The notes beneath the pieces were generated by a model. That model had not been told where the DNA came from and did not search any database. It saw only the letters and a list, made by a program, of their open reading frames with translations. Source: Chiua virens (taxonomy: Eukaryota; Basidiomycota; Agaricomycetes; Boletales; Boletaceae). Taken from it: a stretch of DNA of 64,000 bases. The stretch's first letter is position 1. Each line of letters opens with the position of its first letter. This document shows, in pieces, positions 22,247 to 34,484 of the stretch. The position numbers and the translations under genes were made by a program. The stretch covers positions 1,984,001 through 2,048,000 of the forward strand of contig JAHNUO010000007.1 of the NCBI GenBank assembly GCA_019787685.1. Reading direction: 5' to 3'.

Positions 22247-24940
22247 ACATCATTTGTGCTTATTCGCTATCCATCGGTTCATTCCCTTGCAACATCATCA
22301 CCCGGAAATAACTTAGACACACCCCACCACTGAATGTATCGAAAAGTATTTCTGCACACATACCCTATACCACCTATGTACTAGTATTATGTACACAATC
22401 TACAATCATTGATGATCCTTGTATGTACGTATCGCCTGTACAGCTTGAACTTCGGGACCTAAACGTTTGAACAGTCATGTACGTAATATGAAACACCTTG
22501 AAACGTTCTAGGATGACTCGACGCTGTTTCATGGACGATCCATCGTCTCACACGCTTTCCCGCAACGCGAGTACAGTTGACCGTAGGGTGTATCATAAGG
22601 TACGTCCACATGTACATCTCAAGCTCTGACACCTCCAACTCGACCATGCGTTGCAGAGTCACACGATATCCGCCCGGTTATAAAAAATACAGAGTTAATA
22701 TCGCATCATACCGTGACGTGCACAAAGTTTCACTTTTATCCAGGGTCAACCCGTATGAACATGTATTGCTTTATCCGCGCCGAATCTCCGTATGGCACGC
22801 GGTGCGGTGGGGTGACCTGGAGTTGGTTATGAATCGTGTACTGTCGTATGACACGCTCGACATAGACTTTAGCCTCTAACGCGGTCTTCACGCGATCGAG
22901 CTAGCAGCAAAGGTTCATACATTCAGTTACTAAGCAATCCCGGTGACACCATTAGCCTGGTGCTCGTCGCCATGAGAACCCGGCCGGAGAGAGCGGATGG
23001 ATAAGCAGTGAGTATCCAAAGTTATGCTTCTTTACTTCTGTACGCGAATTCCGGAAAACAGTCTAACTTATGAAGCGCCGCGCCTAAGCTTATTAACCGA
23101 GAAACACATCGGAACGGGGCGGCCCTATGTGCACAACCCGAGTCGGTTTTTACTTTTATCCAGGAAGAACGCTTATCTCTTTGGGACTCGTCTATTCTCG
23201 CGACTTGGCTGCCGGTGGAGGAGAGGAAATCGCCAATTGATGAACGCTACATGTCACCAACGTCCTCGGACCCATCTTCCAAATAGGCATATTCAGAGGT
23301 GAGGGTGGGTGGCGACAACGAGACCGTGACACCCGTTCGGCGGCGGTTTTCGCAAACACACGACGGGATTCCTGTTGCATGCGGAGAAACTTGGGACTCG
23401 GATGCGGCAGCCGTGCATTCAGCAAATTTTCGGCGGCGATACATGCACGAGGCCTCAGGAGGGTATATGAAGGGACCAAATCCGAAAGCATCATAAAGCC
23501 GAAAGGGACAGCAAAAATAAAACGAAAATATCAGGCCACTCGCCATGAACGTGTGTCTTGGGGGCATCATAAATCTTGGGATTTTTCTTTCAGAGTATGC
23601 TGACCGAAGAGAAGCGATCACTATCGATATCAATGAACTAATGATAGGCCTTCCTGAGTCTGTGTGAAGCATTGGGTCACCGGGTAGCACGGTAGCACCG
23701 CACTAGCTCAGAGCGCTCGCCGCGGGGGCTTTTGTTTCCCTTCTCGTCACATGCCACAGGTCGACCGCGGCCGCCAGGTTTCCCACTGGATGGTGTACTA
23801 AGAATAAGTATCTGCAACCGCGAAAACATGGGGATCAGTGGGCTGAGCAAGTTTTGCTATCGCTTGGATGATCGCTGTCACCGCGACGAGATCAATCTCG
23901 CGATAAAACTCACACTACCCCACTAAACATGCATGTCACATGGACCATGATTCAGACGTCGTTCCTGATACATGATGTTGTTGACTAGAAGAGAAATGAG
24001 CGAGATCAAGTCTCAGGCGCAAAATTTGGTCCTTCCACTTGAGACAAATCGCCGTGTCCGGCCGCCTCGGGCCTGACGATAATGACCGTTTGCTACTTAA
24101 CGTTTAACGTCCAACAGGCACCCCGCCTCGGAATAGCCCTTGAAAGAGACACTTTGCGTCCCACTCGTCATCACCCGAGTCGGGCCAAGTACAAAACACA
24201 CACTCGCTAGGACACAGACCGATCGGGCCGTCATCGATCGTAACTTTAAACTCACGGCCATGACAAGAAAAACGAGTAGATAAGTTAGAAATCAAAGCCG
24301 CCCAAATTCACAAAGTAAGTAAATTTTGAAAGAAAAATCAAGTTCACCGAGTATCGCGCCCGCCGTGCATGCCACACAATGGCAGCATGGGACGTACGCA
24401 GGGTTACAGCTTCAAGGAACTGCGGACACGCGGAGTCGCATGAGGTTCCCAGGCCTATCCACACCTGTGGTAGCGGCACGGCCCAGGGTAATCCTCCTGG
24501 ATCGCGGGTGTCGTCAAGAGACGACAAGTCAAATGTCAGCGCCTGGACACAATCGTGAATCAAAACGAGGACTGGCAGCGCCAAAGCCGTCTCAACGCAC
24601 TTGCGAGTGAGGTTATATAATTCATTGTTGATAATTTTCCCCGTTTGTTTTCTTTAACCCCTAAAGATCTCGCACACCTCTTTACCGGCACAGGCTCGCC
24701 AGAGCCTCGGGCTGATATTCATCTCGCTTGGAAGAGGTTCGTGGTCCAGCAAGGCCCACTCGTGGAAGAACGGTCTAGCATTTGCTTATTATAGGTTTGT
24801 TCTTCGAGAAACGTCTCGCGGTTGCCAGCTGACTCAACCGGTCAACACTGTGCCTGGATCCCACCACCGCTTATGGGTTTAGGTCACTTGATATACACGT
24901 TCAAGTTGTCCGAGCAACTCGACATCTCACTTTCGGTGGG
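22247..24940. other. 2.7-kb interval without a supported gene
   Basis: ORFs at 22577, 23024 and 23247 have no recognisable domain and look like chance frames in fairly GC-rich sequence. The 25-base motif copy at 24883-24907 lies at the right edge, next to the MATE pseudogene. Confidence 0.45.
24883..24907 (+). repeat. Second copy of the 25-base motif
   Basis: It matches 18891-18915 at 24 of 25 positions. It sits immediately downstream of the minus-strand MATE pseudogene. Confidence 0.6.
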
Positions 24941-24949
24941 TCTACCAAC

Positions 24950-26830
24950 TCCAAGAGCTGCACATCGGTGCCTGATCGATAAGCCTTATGGCCGGGGATC
25001 GCCAAGCGAGCCACACTTTCTCCACCTCTTTTTGCCAGTCAATTACCAGGCAGGGATAGACGCTGAGTAATGCAGCCCAAGTCATGGCGATGCTGAGGCC
25101 TGCCTCCCATAGTCTGAAGACCCCCGTCATTGCTTGAAAGCCAACCAAAAGCCGATGAAATAGTATGCACTGTTCCAAGATGGTCATCAGTTAAATACTC
25201 AGATCATTAAGTTTCGGCGCCTAACGTACCTGAGATTGGTCAGTGATTACTGCACCACTCGTTACCGACTCCTCTGGAGCTCAGGATATGCTTGCTTCGT
25301 ACACATAGCATGACCCGATATGACCGCCCCGCAGTCATCTCACTTGTATAAGCGCAAGTAGAGGTAAAACCCCAGCCACGAAAGCCACAACCTCTGAGAT
25401 GCACATCACATTAATCAGCATGAGCATAGATCATGAATCCATACCTAGATTGCCGCTAAACATAAACCCCCGTGTTCCCCGGAAACCCGCCTGTTAGACT
25501 TTAAGAAGTCAAAAAAAAAAGGATGTCATGGAAACCTTAACAACAACAGCAACGCTAGTGCGGTGAAATCAGGAGAGCAGCACTCAAATGCTCACCGATA
25601 CACACGCGTGCCTCGCATCACTCTCCCGAAGAGATTTCGATTTCCAATTCTGTCGACAGATGGTGAGGTACGCTTGAAAACAGCAAAAGGTCTTAGTAAG
25701 AACTGACTGCGCAGTCATCGATACTGATCATAGGCTGAAGAACTTGCCAGTGAGTATAGCCTCGACCCTGTAATATCAAATGACTCGAAATCTCGCAGCA
25801 ATTGCAAAGCTCCCGTGCGAATCCATTTTTGTGGAGTATAGATGTCACGCGCCCACCAAAAGCTCCCAGGACCAACGTTCCGCGGCGAACTGACCTGTAC
25901 TTGAGTTGAGTGGATCAATGATGAAAGAGGTATGCTACAGGTACCCACCAACGCCATCCACGCTCAATTTACAAACAAACTGAGAGAAGTCGGCGATCGC
26001 GTCAAGCAGCGCATTCCACGAAGCATCGTGATAGGTAAGATGTGCGATGGCGATGATGATCGATCAGATTAAACGAGACAGATGTTGCAATCGGAACTTC
26101 AATAATGTCAAGTCGGACAGGATTGGGTCCCAATACCAATGTCTGCACGAAGTTCCATCGTGGTCGTAAACTTATACAGGTAGTAGGTACTCACCGAGTA
26201 GATAATAATAGTCCAAGAGGTTGTTCGTCCATTGGTGCAACAAAAGATAATAATCACGATGCAGGCAGGTAGATTGAACAGTCCTTCAAGATGAAATTAG
26301 TTTGCCTTGCAGGCTTACAATTATTGTATGGCTTACCTTGAGCTTGTAACTCACCGAGATCGTCAATAAAACACGTAAATGAAGTTGATGATTAGACTTG
26401 GGGGCCGAATGATGCCCACTTTAAGTAAGTACCTGCCGGAGTATTTTGCGACCTCGGGGATCATGTCCCAATGCCAAGAGAAGAGCTTTGCCATTCAGCT
26501 GGATGATATAAGTGGGTTGATCATATCGTGACGACAATGATACATAACACAATGTAAACACCTACGAGTAAATCGATAGCCGAAGATCGACTGTTGAGTG
26601 AGTCATCAGAGGTAAGCATCAACTGACCTGTTCGATAGCATTTCACACATACCAATGTGGTGCGTCCACAACCCAACAAACTCTGGTTCACCCAAAGTCC
26701 GTGCACGATAGACTGTAGTATCCAAGGTGTAACTCATAAATGATAGCACTGAGTCCGGAAATCTCGGCTGCCATGAAGCCGACCGTAGCAGAAGGTCGAG
26801 CGCAATCGTGGAAATGTGTCCGGGGCAGAT
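24950..26830 (-). pseudogene. MATE-family efflux transporter, decayed copy
   Basis: Minus-strand fragments line up in order with the three other MATE copies. GHISTIAL at about 26821 is followed by DTTVY and EFVGLWTHHIG, matching DTLLPSAW and QLVGLWTQRMG in the intact copy. LNGKALLLALGHDP at about 26495-26430 matches LNGESLLLALRQEP. LSIAMTWAALLSVYPCLVID then WQKEVEKV at about 25110-25025 matches the last membrane helix and the WQEEVEK tail. The pieces are in different frames with stops, and the helices between 25200 and 26400 are mostly unreadable. The span equals that of an intact paralogue, so this decayed in place and was not a processed insertion. Confidence 0.75.
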
Positions 26831-26930
26831 CACCGAACTTGAAGCCTCAGGATGATCTTTCTCCTCCGAGCGAGCAGTGTGGATGAAGATAAGTCTTGAA
26901 TCGAAGGTCCGATGCGCCCGCGCCCTCAAA

Positions 26931-28037
26931 TGAAGTTGAATGGAAGGTCGGCCTCTGAGCCCATTTCATGCATAATCACGATCAATTGGCTCCAGAAGAG
27001 TTTTTACACACGTATCAGCAGTGCAAATCTAACTTACGTCCTCAATAAACACGGTGACCTCGGTTACATCCTTCGGCTAACCTCCGGCATTCTCAGGTAC
27101 CTGCTGGCCGGAGGTTGGTATCAGGTAACTGAGTTGTTAGATTGGACATCAAAACGGACATTAAGTATACGAGACTGACTCCGGCGGGGTTTGACTACAT
27201 AAGTTACTAGTAATACTACCACCAAGCTACTAACTTCCATTTGTGATGTGATACATCATGATTCATGAGAAGGTTACGACTAGGTCGATCCATGAGACGA
27301 CTGTGCCGCATATCCATAGGATCTCCTGGACGTTGGCCTATTATGTAGGGAGCAACGGGCTCGTGATGTGAGTTGCACGATGGATCTAACAAATCCCTCC
27401 ACTGGAATTCCCGGGGCCACATCTCTGGTGGAGCTACGAGTCAGCCTACGACTGTATTGGTGACTTGTCCTCACACGGCTACGTGTCCGAAATTGTTACG
27501 GCTAGGCAGTAGGCTGGAGCGCTGATCTATCAGGTGGTCACGGAAGCTGAACCTGCAGAAGCACGTGTCTCGGCATGGCGACTTGATTTGATGATTGAAC
27601 CTTCCAATCAATGGGTACACAGGGTATTTTTTCGTCGTCACCCTGGCATCTCTCGGGCTCTTAGAACCCTATTCGGGACCGTTTGCAACCGCGCGTTGAC
27701 AGCCGCTGCGAAGCATGCACGAAGCCAGTTTAGTGTGATTACATACATTTGTATGCACTGACTCAGAAGATCAGTAAGAGGGCTCTCTTCGTGAGGCGCG
27801 AGATCAAGCGCGTTGACGACCTTGGGGTATGTAAGCCTAGGGAGATAATAAGGCACGGAACGCATTTAGGAAGGGTCTCAGCCACCCATGTCCTAATGCA
27901 GTCGGACACGAGTAATAAGACCAGGATGTAACACCCGAATGCCTCGATATGTCCAGACAGGCTGATAACGGGATGATCGCGCAAGAACGCCGCACGCCGC
28001 TTCCCTTACATCATAGTGTGCATTTATCTGTGCTTAT
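26931..28037. other. Interval between head-to-head MATE copies
   Basis: No supported gene. This is the presumed promoter region of the plus-strand MATE gene at 28089 and formerly of the minus-strand pseudogene. Confidence 0.45.
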
Positions 28038-28088
28038 GTGGCCTGTCGATACCCTACGTCCCTCCTCCCTCTCTCCCCGCGTGGCCTG

Positions 28089-30598
28089 ATGCCTCACATT
28101 TCAGACAACCGTTCATATTCCCTCAAACAAGATGCAGACTCGGCCCATCTCACTACTTGTAACGAGCACAGTCTCCAAGATACAGAGAGCAAACGGCTGT
28201 TACCCAGTACCCCTTCCGCGTCCATATCAAATGACTTCTTCGCTTCGACCGTACCTGCAAAAAAAACGTCCATAAAATCCGGATCGCATGCATCACGTGC
28301 CGAGACTGCGCCGTTGCTGGCTCCTGCCGTTCCTCACATCGACCCACGCATCGACCACGCATCGCAGAGCCATGACGATTTCATGTCAAACTTCTGGGAT
28401 GAAATCAAAACATTGGTCGCGTACGCTCTTCCTGTGCTTGGGTTGGTTTGTTGTCACTTTTCACTCGATATCTGTTTATGGCTCACTAAGCCTTCCAGCA
28501 CTCAAGTATTTGAGCAGAGCATTTTCATGGCATCGGTGATTTCCATTGGACACATCTCTACAATCGCCCTTGCCGCCGCTACACTTGGGTTCATGACAGC
28601 AAATATATCAGGACTTAGTATGATCCAGGGCATGACCAACGCCTTGGACACTCTTCTGCCAAGTGCATGGACTTCAGATCAACCGCAACTCGTGGGCTTG
28701 TGGACTCAACGCATGGGTGGGTAGTAGTAGAATGAACGCTATCGAAAGGGTCACTGTACTTAGCCCTGATGACAGCTGTTCTTCAACTCATCGCATTGAT
28801 CGTGGGTGCCATTTACCTTCCTGCAAAGTATCATAGTCGTCACAAGATATTATAAGCCCATTTACATCATTTGGCTGAACGGGGAATCTCTTCTCTTGGC
28901 GCTGAGGCAAGAACCTGAGGTCGCGAAACTTGCCGGTATCTATTTGAAGTGGGCGTCGTTCGGCCTCCCTGCCTATTCGTTCAACTGCATTTCACGGTCG
29001 GTTCATCTCTCGTCTTTCGATTTGTTTGTGTTGAGCTCCGTGCCACAGTCGATACTTTCAAGCTCAGGGTAAGAATCAAACGTTTAACACATCCAAACAG
29101 ACTAACATCTCCAGGATTATTTGATATGCCTGCACGTATCATTTTGTTTGTTGCACCGGTCAACGCTCTCTTGAGTTATCTTCTTGGTGAGTGTCTTGGC
29201 TTTACGTGTCAACACCAAGGCACTTGACCGCAGAATTTAGTATGGGGACCTAAGTACATTCGCCTTGGGTTCATCGGTGCTCCCATCGCAACCGCTATCT
29301 CATTCAATTTGATTTCTATTGCATCACTCATCTACGCCATGTACTTCGTCGAAGGAACTGCTTGGTGTCCTATCTCGACACGATCTTTATCCTCTTTGGG
29401 TTCGTTAGCGAGGTTGTCTGTAGCTAGTGTCGGTGCGTCAACTTACGGCATATGTTGTCGCATATATTCGCTTACCTGCTCAACCCCACAGTTCAATTCG
29501 CGTCGGAACGGTGGTACTGGGAACTCGTTGGATGTATGTACTATGCTCCTTCCCAATTTTGTCCAACCAGGCTCACGACAAACACTAGTCTCTGCCAGTT
29601 TGTGAGTTGTCAGACGTCGCAGATGCGTGATTAAGACAAGGCCGTCAGCCTTGGATCTGTACAATTGGCTGCGCAATCCGTTCTTTTAACAACTACTGCG
29701 TGTACTTTTCAAGTCCCCTACGCGCTAGGAATTGCCACCTCCTGTCGGTATGTTGTTTTCATCATTTGAACCATTTCCATGTGGACGATCGATAACTGCG
29801 TCCTTCATAGAATAGGAAATCTACTTGGGGCAAAGAAAGCCAATTGTGCACGTGTCTCCGCAATTGCAGCCCTTCTCATTTCATTCGTGTTCGCGTCCTT
29901 GTTAAGGTCTCATTTCCTTCTTTATTGTCTTGATGTGCTCGTGTGTGACCCAGAGTTTATTATCAGCGGGCTATTCATGACGTTTCGGGACAGCTGGGGA
30001 TACATTTTTAACGATGATCCAGGTACGTGGTCGTCCCACCATTCGCCTAGCGTGAGGATGACCAGGGACACATTTGATGTGCACTCACTTTGATCAGAGG
30101 TCGTCGCACTCGTGGCTGCCGTGTTACCCTTGGTCGCGCTCGTACAAGCTTGCGACGACAGCGGCGCCGTCATATCTGGCATCCTTCGTGTGCGAGGAAA
30201 ACAAGTGCGTCGCACCACAGTCCATGTGCTGTATATGTAACTAACAACGCAATGTGCATGCAGACATTGGGTGCAATGATCTATATAAGGTAAACAAAAC
30301 CAAGAAACTTGGCAGAACATCTGAATGACTGACTGACTGGTGACTGTTGCCTCATTCAAAATAAAATAGTGCATACTACTTCATCGGATGTCCCATTGGC
30401 TTTTGGTTGACGTTCAAAGAGCATTGGGGCCTCTTCGGACTATGGTGGAGTATCAATATTGCAATGGTGTGGGCTGTATCAATCGGCATGTATTTTTGTG
30501 TGACGACGGATTGGCAGGAAGAGGTGGAGAAGGGAATAGCACGCTTGGCAGTGGACAACGGTTACCAGCAGAGATTGAGCGAGGAGTATCCGTGCTAA
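28089..30598 (+). CDS. MATE-family multidrug/toxin extrusion transporter, copy A
   Basis: MATE proteins are 12-helix cation-coupled antiporters. Exons traced by splice sites and family blocks include 28089-28441, 28499-28716, 28776-28801, 28857-28996, 29049-29068 (20 bp), 29115-29186 and 29241-29432, with further small exons to the stop at 30598. A hydrophilic N-terminal leader precedes the first helix (DEIKTLVAYALPVLG). MASVISIGHISTIALAAATL, ALDTLLPSAWTSDQPQLVGL and WTQRM form the family-typical MatE blocks. NGESLLLALRQEPEVAKLAG, PARIILFVAPVNALLSYLL, RIGNLLGAKKAN and TDWQEEVEKGIARL follow. The start could also be 28038. No disabling change was noticed, so this is the best candidate for a functional MATE copy. 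Location (plasma or vacuolar membrane) is unknown. Confidence 0.85.
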
Positions 30599-31840
30599 TA
30601 AGATACGTCGTATACGTCGTTTGTAGTATCACTCGGAAGTAAGCGTGTTATCAGAGTTTGTGCATTTGGACACAATCTTTGTGGTGAAAATGTCCCTCGG
30701 GGAAGATGTCATAGTACTATGTATACGCTGGTACCATGGTGTCCGATACTACGAATAAGCATTACAACCTGCCAGTTACTAGTGTTCGTCATTACGGTCG
30801 CGGTTACATCGCAATCCTGTGTCTGCCTCGCAATTAATTAATATTAATTCTTTCCTTGCACTGAATGGAAAATGGAAGCTTAACCTGGAAGCCACCTAGT
30901 AATCTGCGAGACCTACCAGTACCCTCCAGTCTGGCAACAGGCTTGCAGTGCATGTACAGATCTTTCGATTTCTTCTTCCCGCTTCCGTCGTCTTCTGGTT
31001 GGCTTTCTTTGCAGAGCAGCCTGTGGAAAGTACAGCCCCATCAAGCCGTCTCTGCTTCTCTTATCTGCCTTGTGTGGGACAGCATCATCACAGTCCGGTC
31101 CATACCGCGTAGCGGGACGCGCCGCTGGCTTCGCTGTTTGGAATTAACGGTGATCATGTTACCCGTCGGGCCGTCGCTCGAACCGGTGTGATGGCAAACA
31201 CAGTGCCAACTTCTACCTCGCCTCCAAGTTCCAACTCACCTGGAGAACGGAACGTACACTGAGACCCTACGAGAGGAATCCCGGTTGCAGAGCTGGCAGT
31301 GAGTAGTACAGTCTTTGCTTTGATATACTCGTCGCGATTTTATTATTCTTTTAGTCAAAGATTTCAATTTGACCGTTTGCACATAGCGCATTCCGCGACG
31401 AACAACTCTGGCCTGACTCAACTATCTCGATCTAGCGCGTTCGTCATGTAGAAATGCTTCCTTACTTCGAAGCACTTTGTGTAAGTTGGAACGTCATATG
31501 GCGCAGCCGTTTCACCGAGTGCGTCTTACCATCCTCTGAGTGAGTTCTCCCCCTTTGCCATATGTCTTGGCATCGACGTTCTAACACATTCTTCGGCTTC
31601 TTAGGTCTGTCTCTGCTGTCTCCTTCATACTAGTGCTTGCATCGCATCGATATGTGCGCTTCGTCGTCGCGCTCGCTGGGGAGTTGGGTATGGACACATA
31701 GTGGTATGGACATCTGTACATCATTGTGCTTGCCTGTTTCGGCTCGCGGCTGGTATGGAGGCTTGTAAGGATGTGGAGATGGGTGATGAGGACCCCAGGT
31801 GAGGCTTCATCGACCGTTTCGGCGATGCTCATTGCTAGTG
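30599..31840. other. Interval without a supported gene
   Basis: Only unremarkable short ORFs are present between MATE copy A and the MutL remnant. Confidence 0.45.
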
Positions 31841-31940
31841 AAGATCATACACAGACCTGCTTCTGGATTGAAGGAACTGCTTGAAAATGCCCTGGATGCC
31901 GGTGCTACATCCATTCGCATTACCGTCAAAGATGCTGATT
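31835..31940 (+). pseudogene. Fragment of a MutL-family (MLH1-like) ATPase N-terminus
   Basis: The frame reads [20 protein letters not shown] then [17 protein letters not shown]. This corresponds to the first GHKL ATPase motif of MutL homologues, where the glutamate and asparagine of [10 protein letters not shown] bind ATP and magnesium. The conserved AAGEV that normally stands between KI and the I-H/Q-RPA block is absent. I could not find the following nucleotide-binding motifs in the next kilobase. It is most likely a short duplicated fragment of a mismatch-repair gene located elsewhere. Confidence 0.6.
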
Positions 31941-32959
31941 GTATACGTTGTTAGCCGTGACCGATCGCTTGTGTATGCTCATACAACGATACTCCCCCTC
32001 GATGAACACCGTTTGCAGCGTCTCGTTACTTTCCCAATTGTCCTGTGCACCAGGGCTCCTCCGTTTGACCTCGTCATCGCCTCCTGCATGTGCATCGCGA
32101 TATGATGCTTGCTGCTTACTTGTCGACGATTCTGGTCCGACGGACTCCGACCTCGACGTCTTCACTATTTCTCAACTCGTCGTGGATTTTACTAACTCTG
32201 TTTTGGGCTCTCGTCACTGCCCTAGTCAAGTATCGCTGTTACAAGCATGTCATTTGAAGTCTTGACCTGAAATTAAGTCTACTTGCGGATATACCCATGA
32301 AGGAATCAGGGTACGTACTAGCATCCGTTGCCATGACTGGTAAATTCATGACTATCCCTATGCAGTGTTGTACTGTTACTGATATACACTGTGGCTAGTA
32401 GATTCACTTAATTTCAGTGGCGGATTCAAGTTAACTTGAGCTTGAGTGGATGTTGACGGGGTTCAGAGAGTATTTACTAGTAAGCGGTGTTTTTCCACTG
32501 AATTTCCCACCATCTTGGTCATCCGGTCGTATTATTTTATTACATAATGTAGTACTCAGCCACTCTTTCTCCGAGTCCGCCACTGGTATCTAGGCTACGC
32601 CGCGACTTGTCCTCACTTGGTAAGTATGAGCTATGGATCAATCCATCGCGTCAGTTCCTACGTACGCTGCCACACTGGCGCGTTGACATGTTCACCAGAT
32701 CTAGAGGGACAGGCTGCGAACTGATGGCATTATAATGACCTCGCAAGAGCTGCCAGTTCCGATCAGGCGCATTGGAATTAACAAAACCCCCGACGGCAAA
32801 CAACCGCCGGAATCATAGCAAGATTTCCTTGCGCAATTCCGAAGCTTGAAGGGCCCAACGATCAGTCCTAAGTCGAATAAGTTCCACGATAAATAACATC
32901 ACCACTGCCTCCGGACATTTGGTATTACCAGCACTGGCCCATCGACAACCTTATAATCG
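31941..32959. other. Interval without a supported gene
   Basis: No continuation of the MutL fragment and no other motif was recognised. Confidence 0.4.
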
Positions 32960-33016
32960 ATGTCTCGCCTCAGACATCACCTTAAACCTTTCCCGCAAGT
33001 TGATTTCTGGGTGGAA

Positions 33017-34484
33017 ATGTCCTTTCTCAAGAGACTTCGAGGACCAAGGCGAAATATGTCTCCTCCGAGGTACGCGCCAGGGACACTTCCAGACGTTAGG
33101 GTGCCGAATAACTTGACGGTTGTCTCTAGTACATTACAACCATCTTCCTCGCCCAATCTTCACGATCCTATTGATGTTGCTCGAGATGCTTCGGACGCTA
33201 TTCAAACGTTCCTACCTCCCGTACAGGCATTCGCCGATGTGATTCCGTGTGTTGGCGGTGTTATCAAAAGCGCAGTTGGGGGAATGTTGGGTATTCTCCA
33301 ACTCGTAGATGTGCATGCGACACTCTTTTCGAGTCTCGATCTCCAATTGCTTACCTTTCACTGCACAGAGATGGGCCCAGAACAAGGACGAGATCGAACA
33401 GCTCACTTCCCGACTGCACGTACTCCGCCGCTTCATTGACAATGCACCAATTGCTCGAACGATCATCGAAGAGAACTTGAGATTGCGGTTACTCAGGTTT
33501 GAAATTCGCGCTGCGAAGTGTGCATTAGACTCTAAGTCATTCTTAGCGCATTGGAAACGGCTACGTCTCAATTGGAAAAAGTGGAAGAGCGAATCCGTGC
33601 ATCTCCCTCTGTCACGCACGACATAGATCAGTGCGTCAAGAGGATCAACAATCATCTTTTGGAGTATATGGTAGCAATCAAATTGCAAGTGAAATCATTA
33701 GTCCTGACTTGCACTTCATCAGGTTTTTTCCCTCATGCACATTCAAAATGACGTGCTCGACATCAAAGCGAGTGCAGACGACATCGTAATATCTCACGTG
33801 AAACAACTCCAGTTTATCGACAAGCTTATGGAGACTGGAGGCACAGGGCAGTTACCAGACACTGTATCATGTGGTTATGTGATACTGGTCGATGCAACTG
33901 GACGGGAACATACAATGCTCCTTGATCAGTGTCAGTACTTGGATGTACGTAAAACACGAATCAACCCGTTGACGAAACTTAACATCATATGGTTCCAGCA
34001 ATTGAACGCCATGCTCCATGCATGCCTCTTCCAGTGTAGGCCGGATGAGGCTGAAATACAAAGGTGGTACATTGAAAGAAATTTGTACAATTTTGTGATT
34101 TATGACAGCACTCACTCGGAAATGATCCAACTGACAAAGGAAAGCGACACTTGGACCAATTTGGAGTCGGGAACAAGGATTGTCATGAGTCATTTCCGAA
34201 GAAGTGGCTGAACGGGTTACTGCAGCATATGCCTGCCCTTGTGGGACCTCAATTCCAGTTGATGTTGTGGCTTCACTAGGACGTGGTTGTACTGTCATAT
34301 GGTTAGTTTTCATCATTTACTTTATCGCAAGGTTTACATTGACTTGAAAGTCAACATTGCGAGCGATGCTTCCAAATCACACGCACGAGAAGAGACCGCA
34401 AGGTGGCGGACGGTATCAACAGTCAGCGGCAAGCTCACATTACAGCGAAAGCAGAAACAAAGAATCTTATTCGTAATTTTCTAG
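33017..34484 (+). CDS. Fungal ubiquitin-like-domain protein with an NLR-type helical N-terminus
   Basis: The start at 33017 (MSFLKRLRGPRR; an in-frame ATG lies at 32960) leads into DVARDASDAIQTFLPPVQAF, then ADVIPCVGGVIKSAVGGMLG. This amphipathic segment is like those found at the N-termini of many agaricomycete NACHT/STAND proteins. After a 60-bp-class intron (donor GAT|GTGCAT near 33309) a coiled helical part follows: NKDEIEQLTSRLHVLRRFID. Past 33867 the protein reads CGYVILVDATGREHTMLLDQ, FQCRPDEAEIQRWYIERNLY, FVIYD and RIVM, which fits the fungal ubiquitin-like domain family with its RWYIER motif. The frame breaks near 34190, after RIVM, before VISEEVAERVTAAYACPCGT. No NTPase P-loop is present, so it is not itself an NLR. 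Exon ends are approximate and the role is unknown. Confidence 0.6.

Noticed and set aside
23690..23735. Possible tRNA-like stretch (CTAGCTCAGAGCGC resembles a D-arm)
   Set aside because: No matching anticodon arm, T-loop GTTCRA box or acceptor pairing was found around it.
33867..34316. 149-codon minus-strand ORF
   Set aside because: It is antisense to the ubiquitin-like domain exon, whose RWYIER block is in the plus frame.
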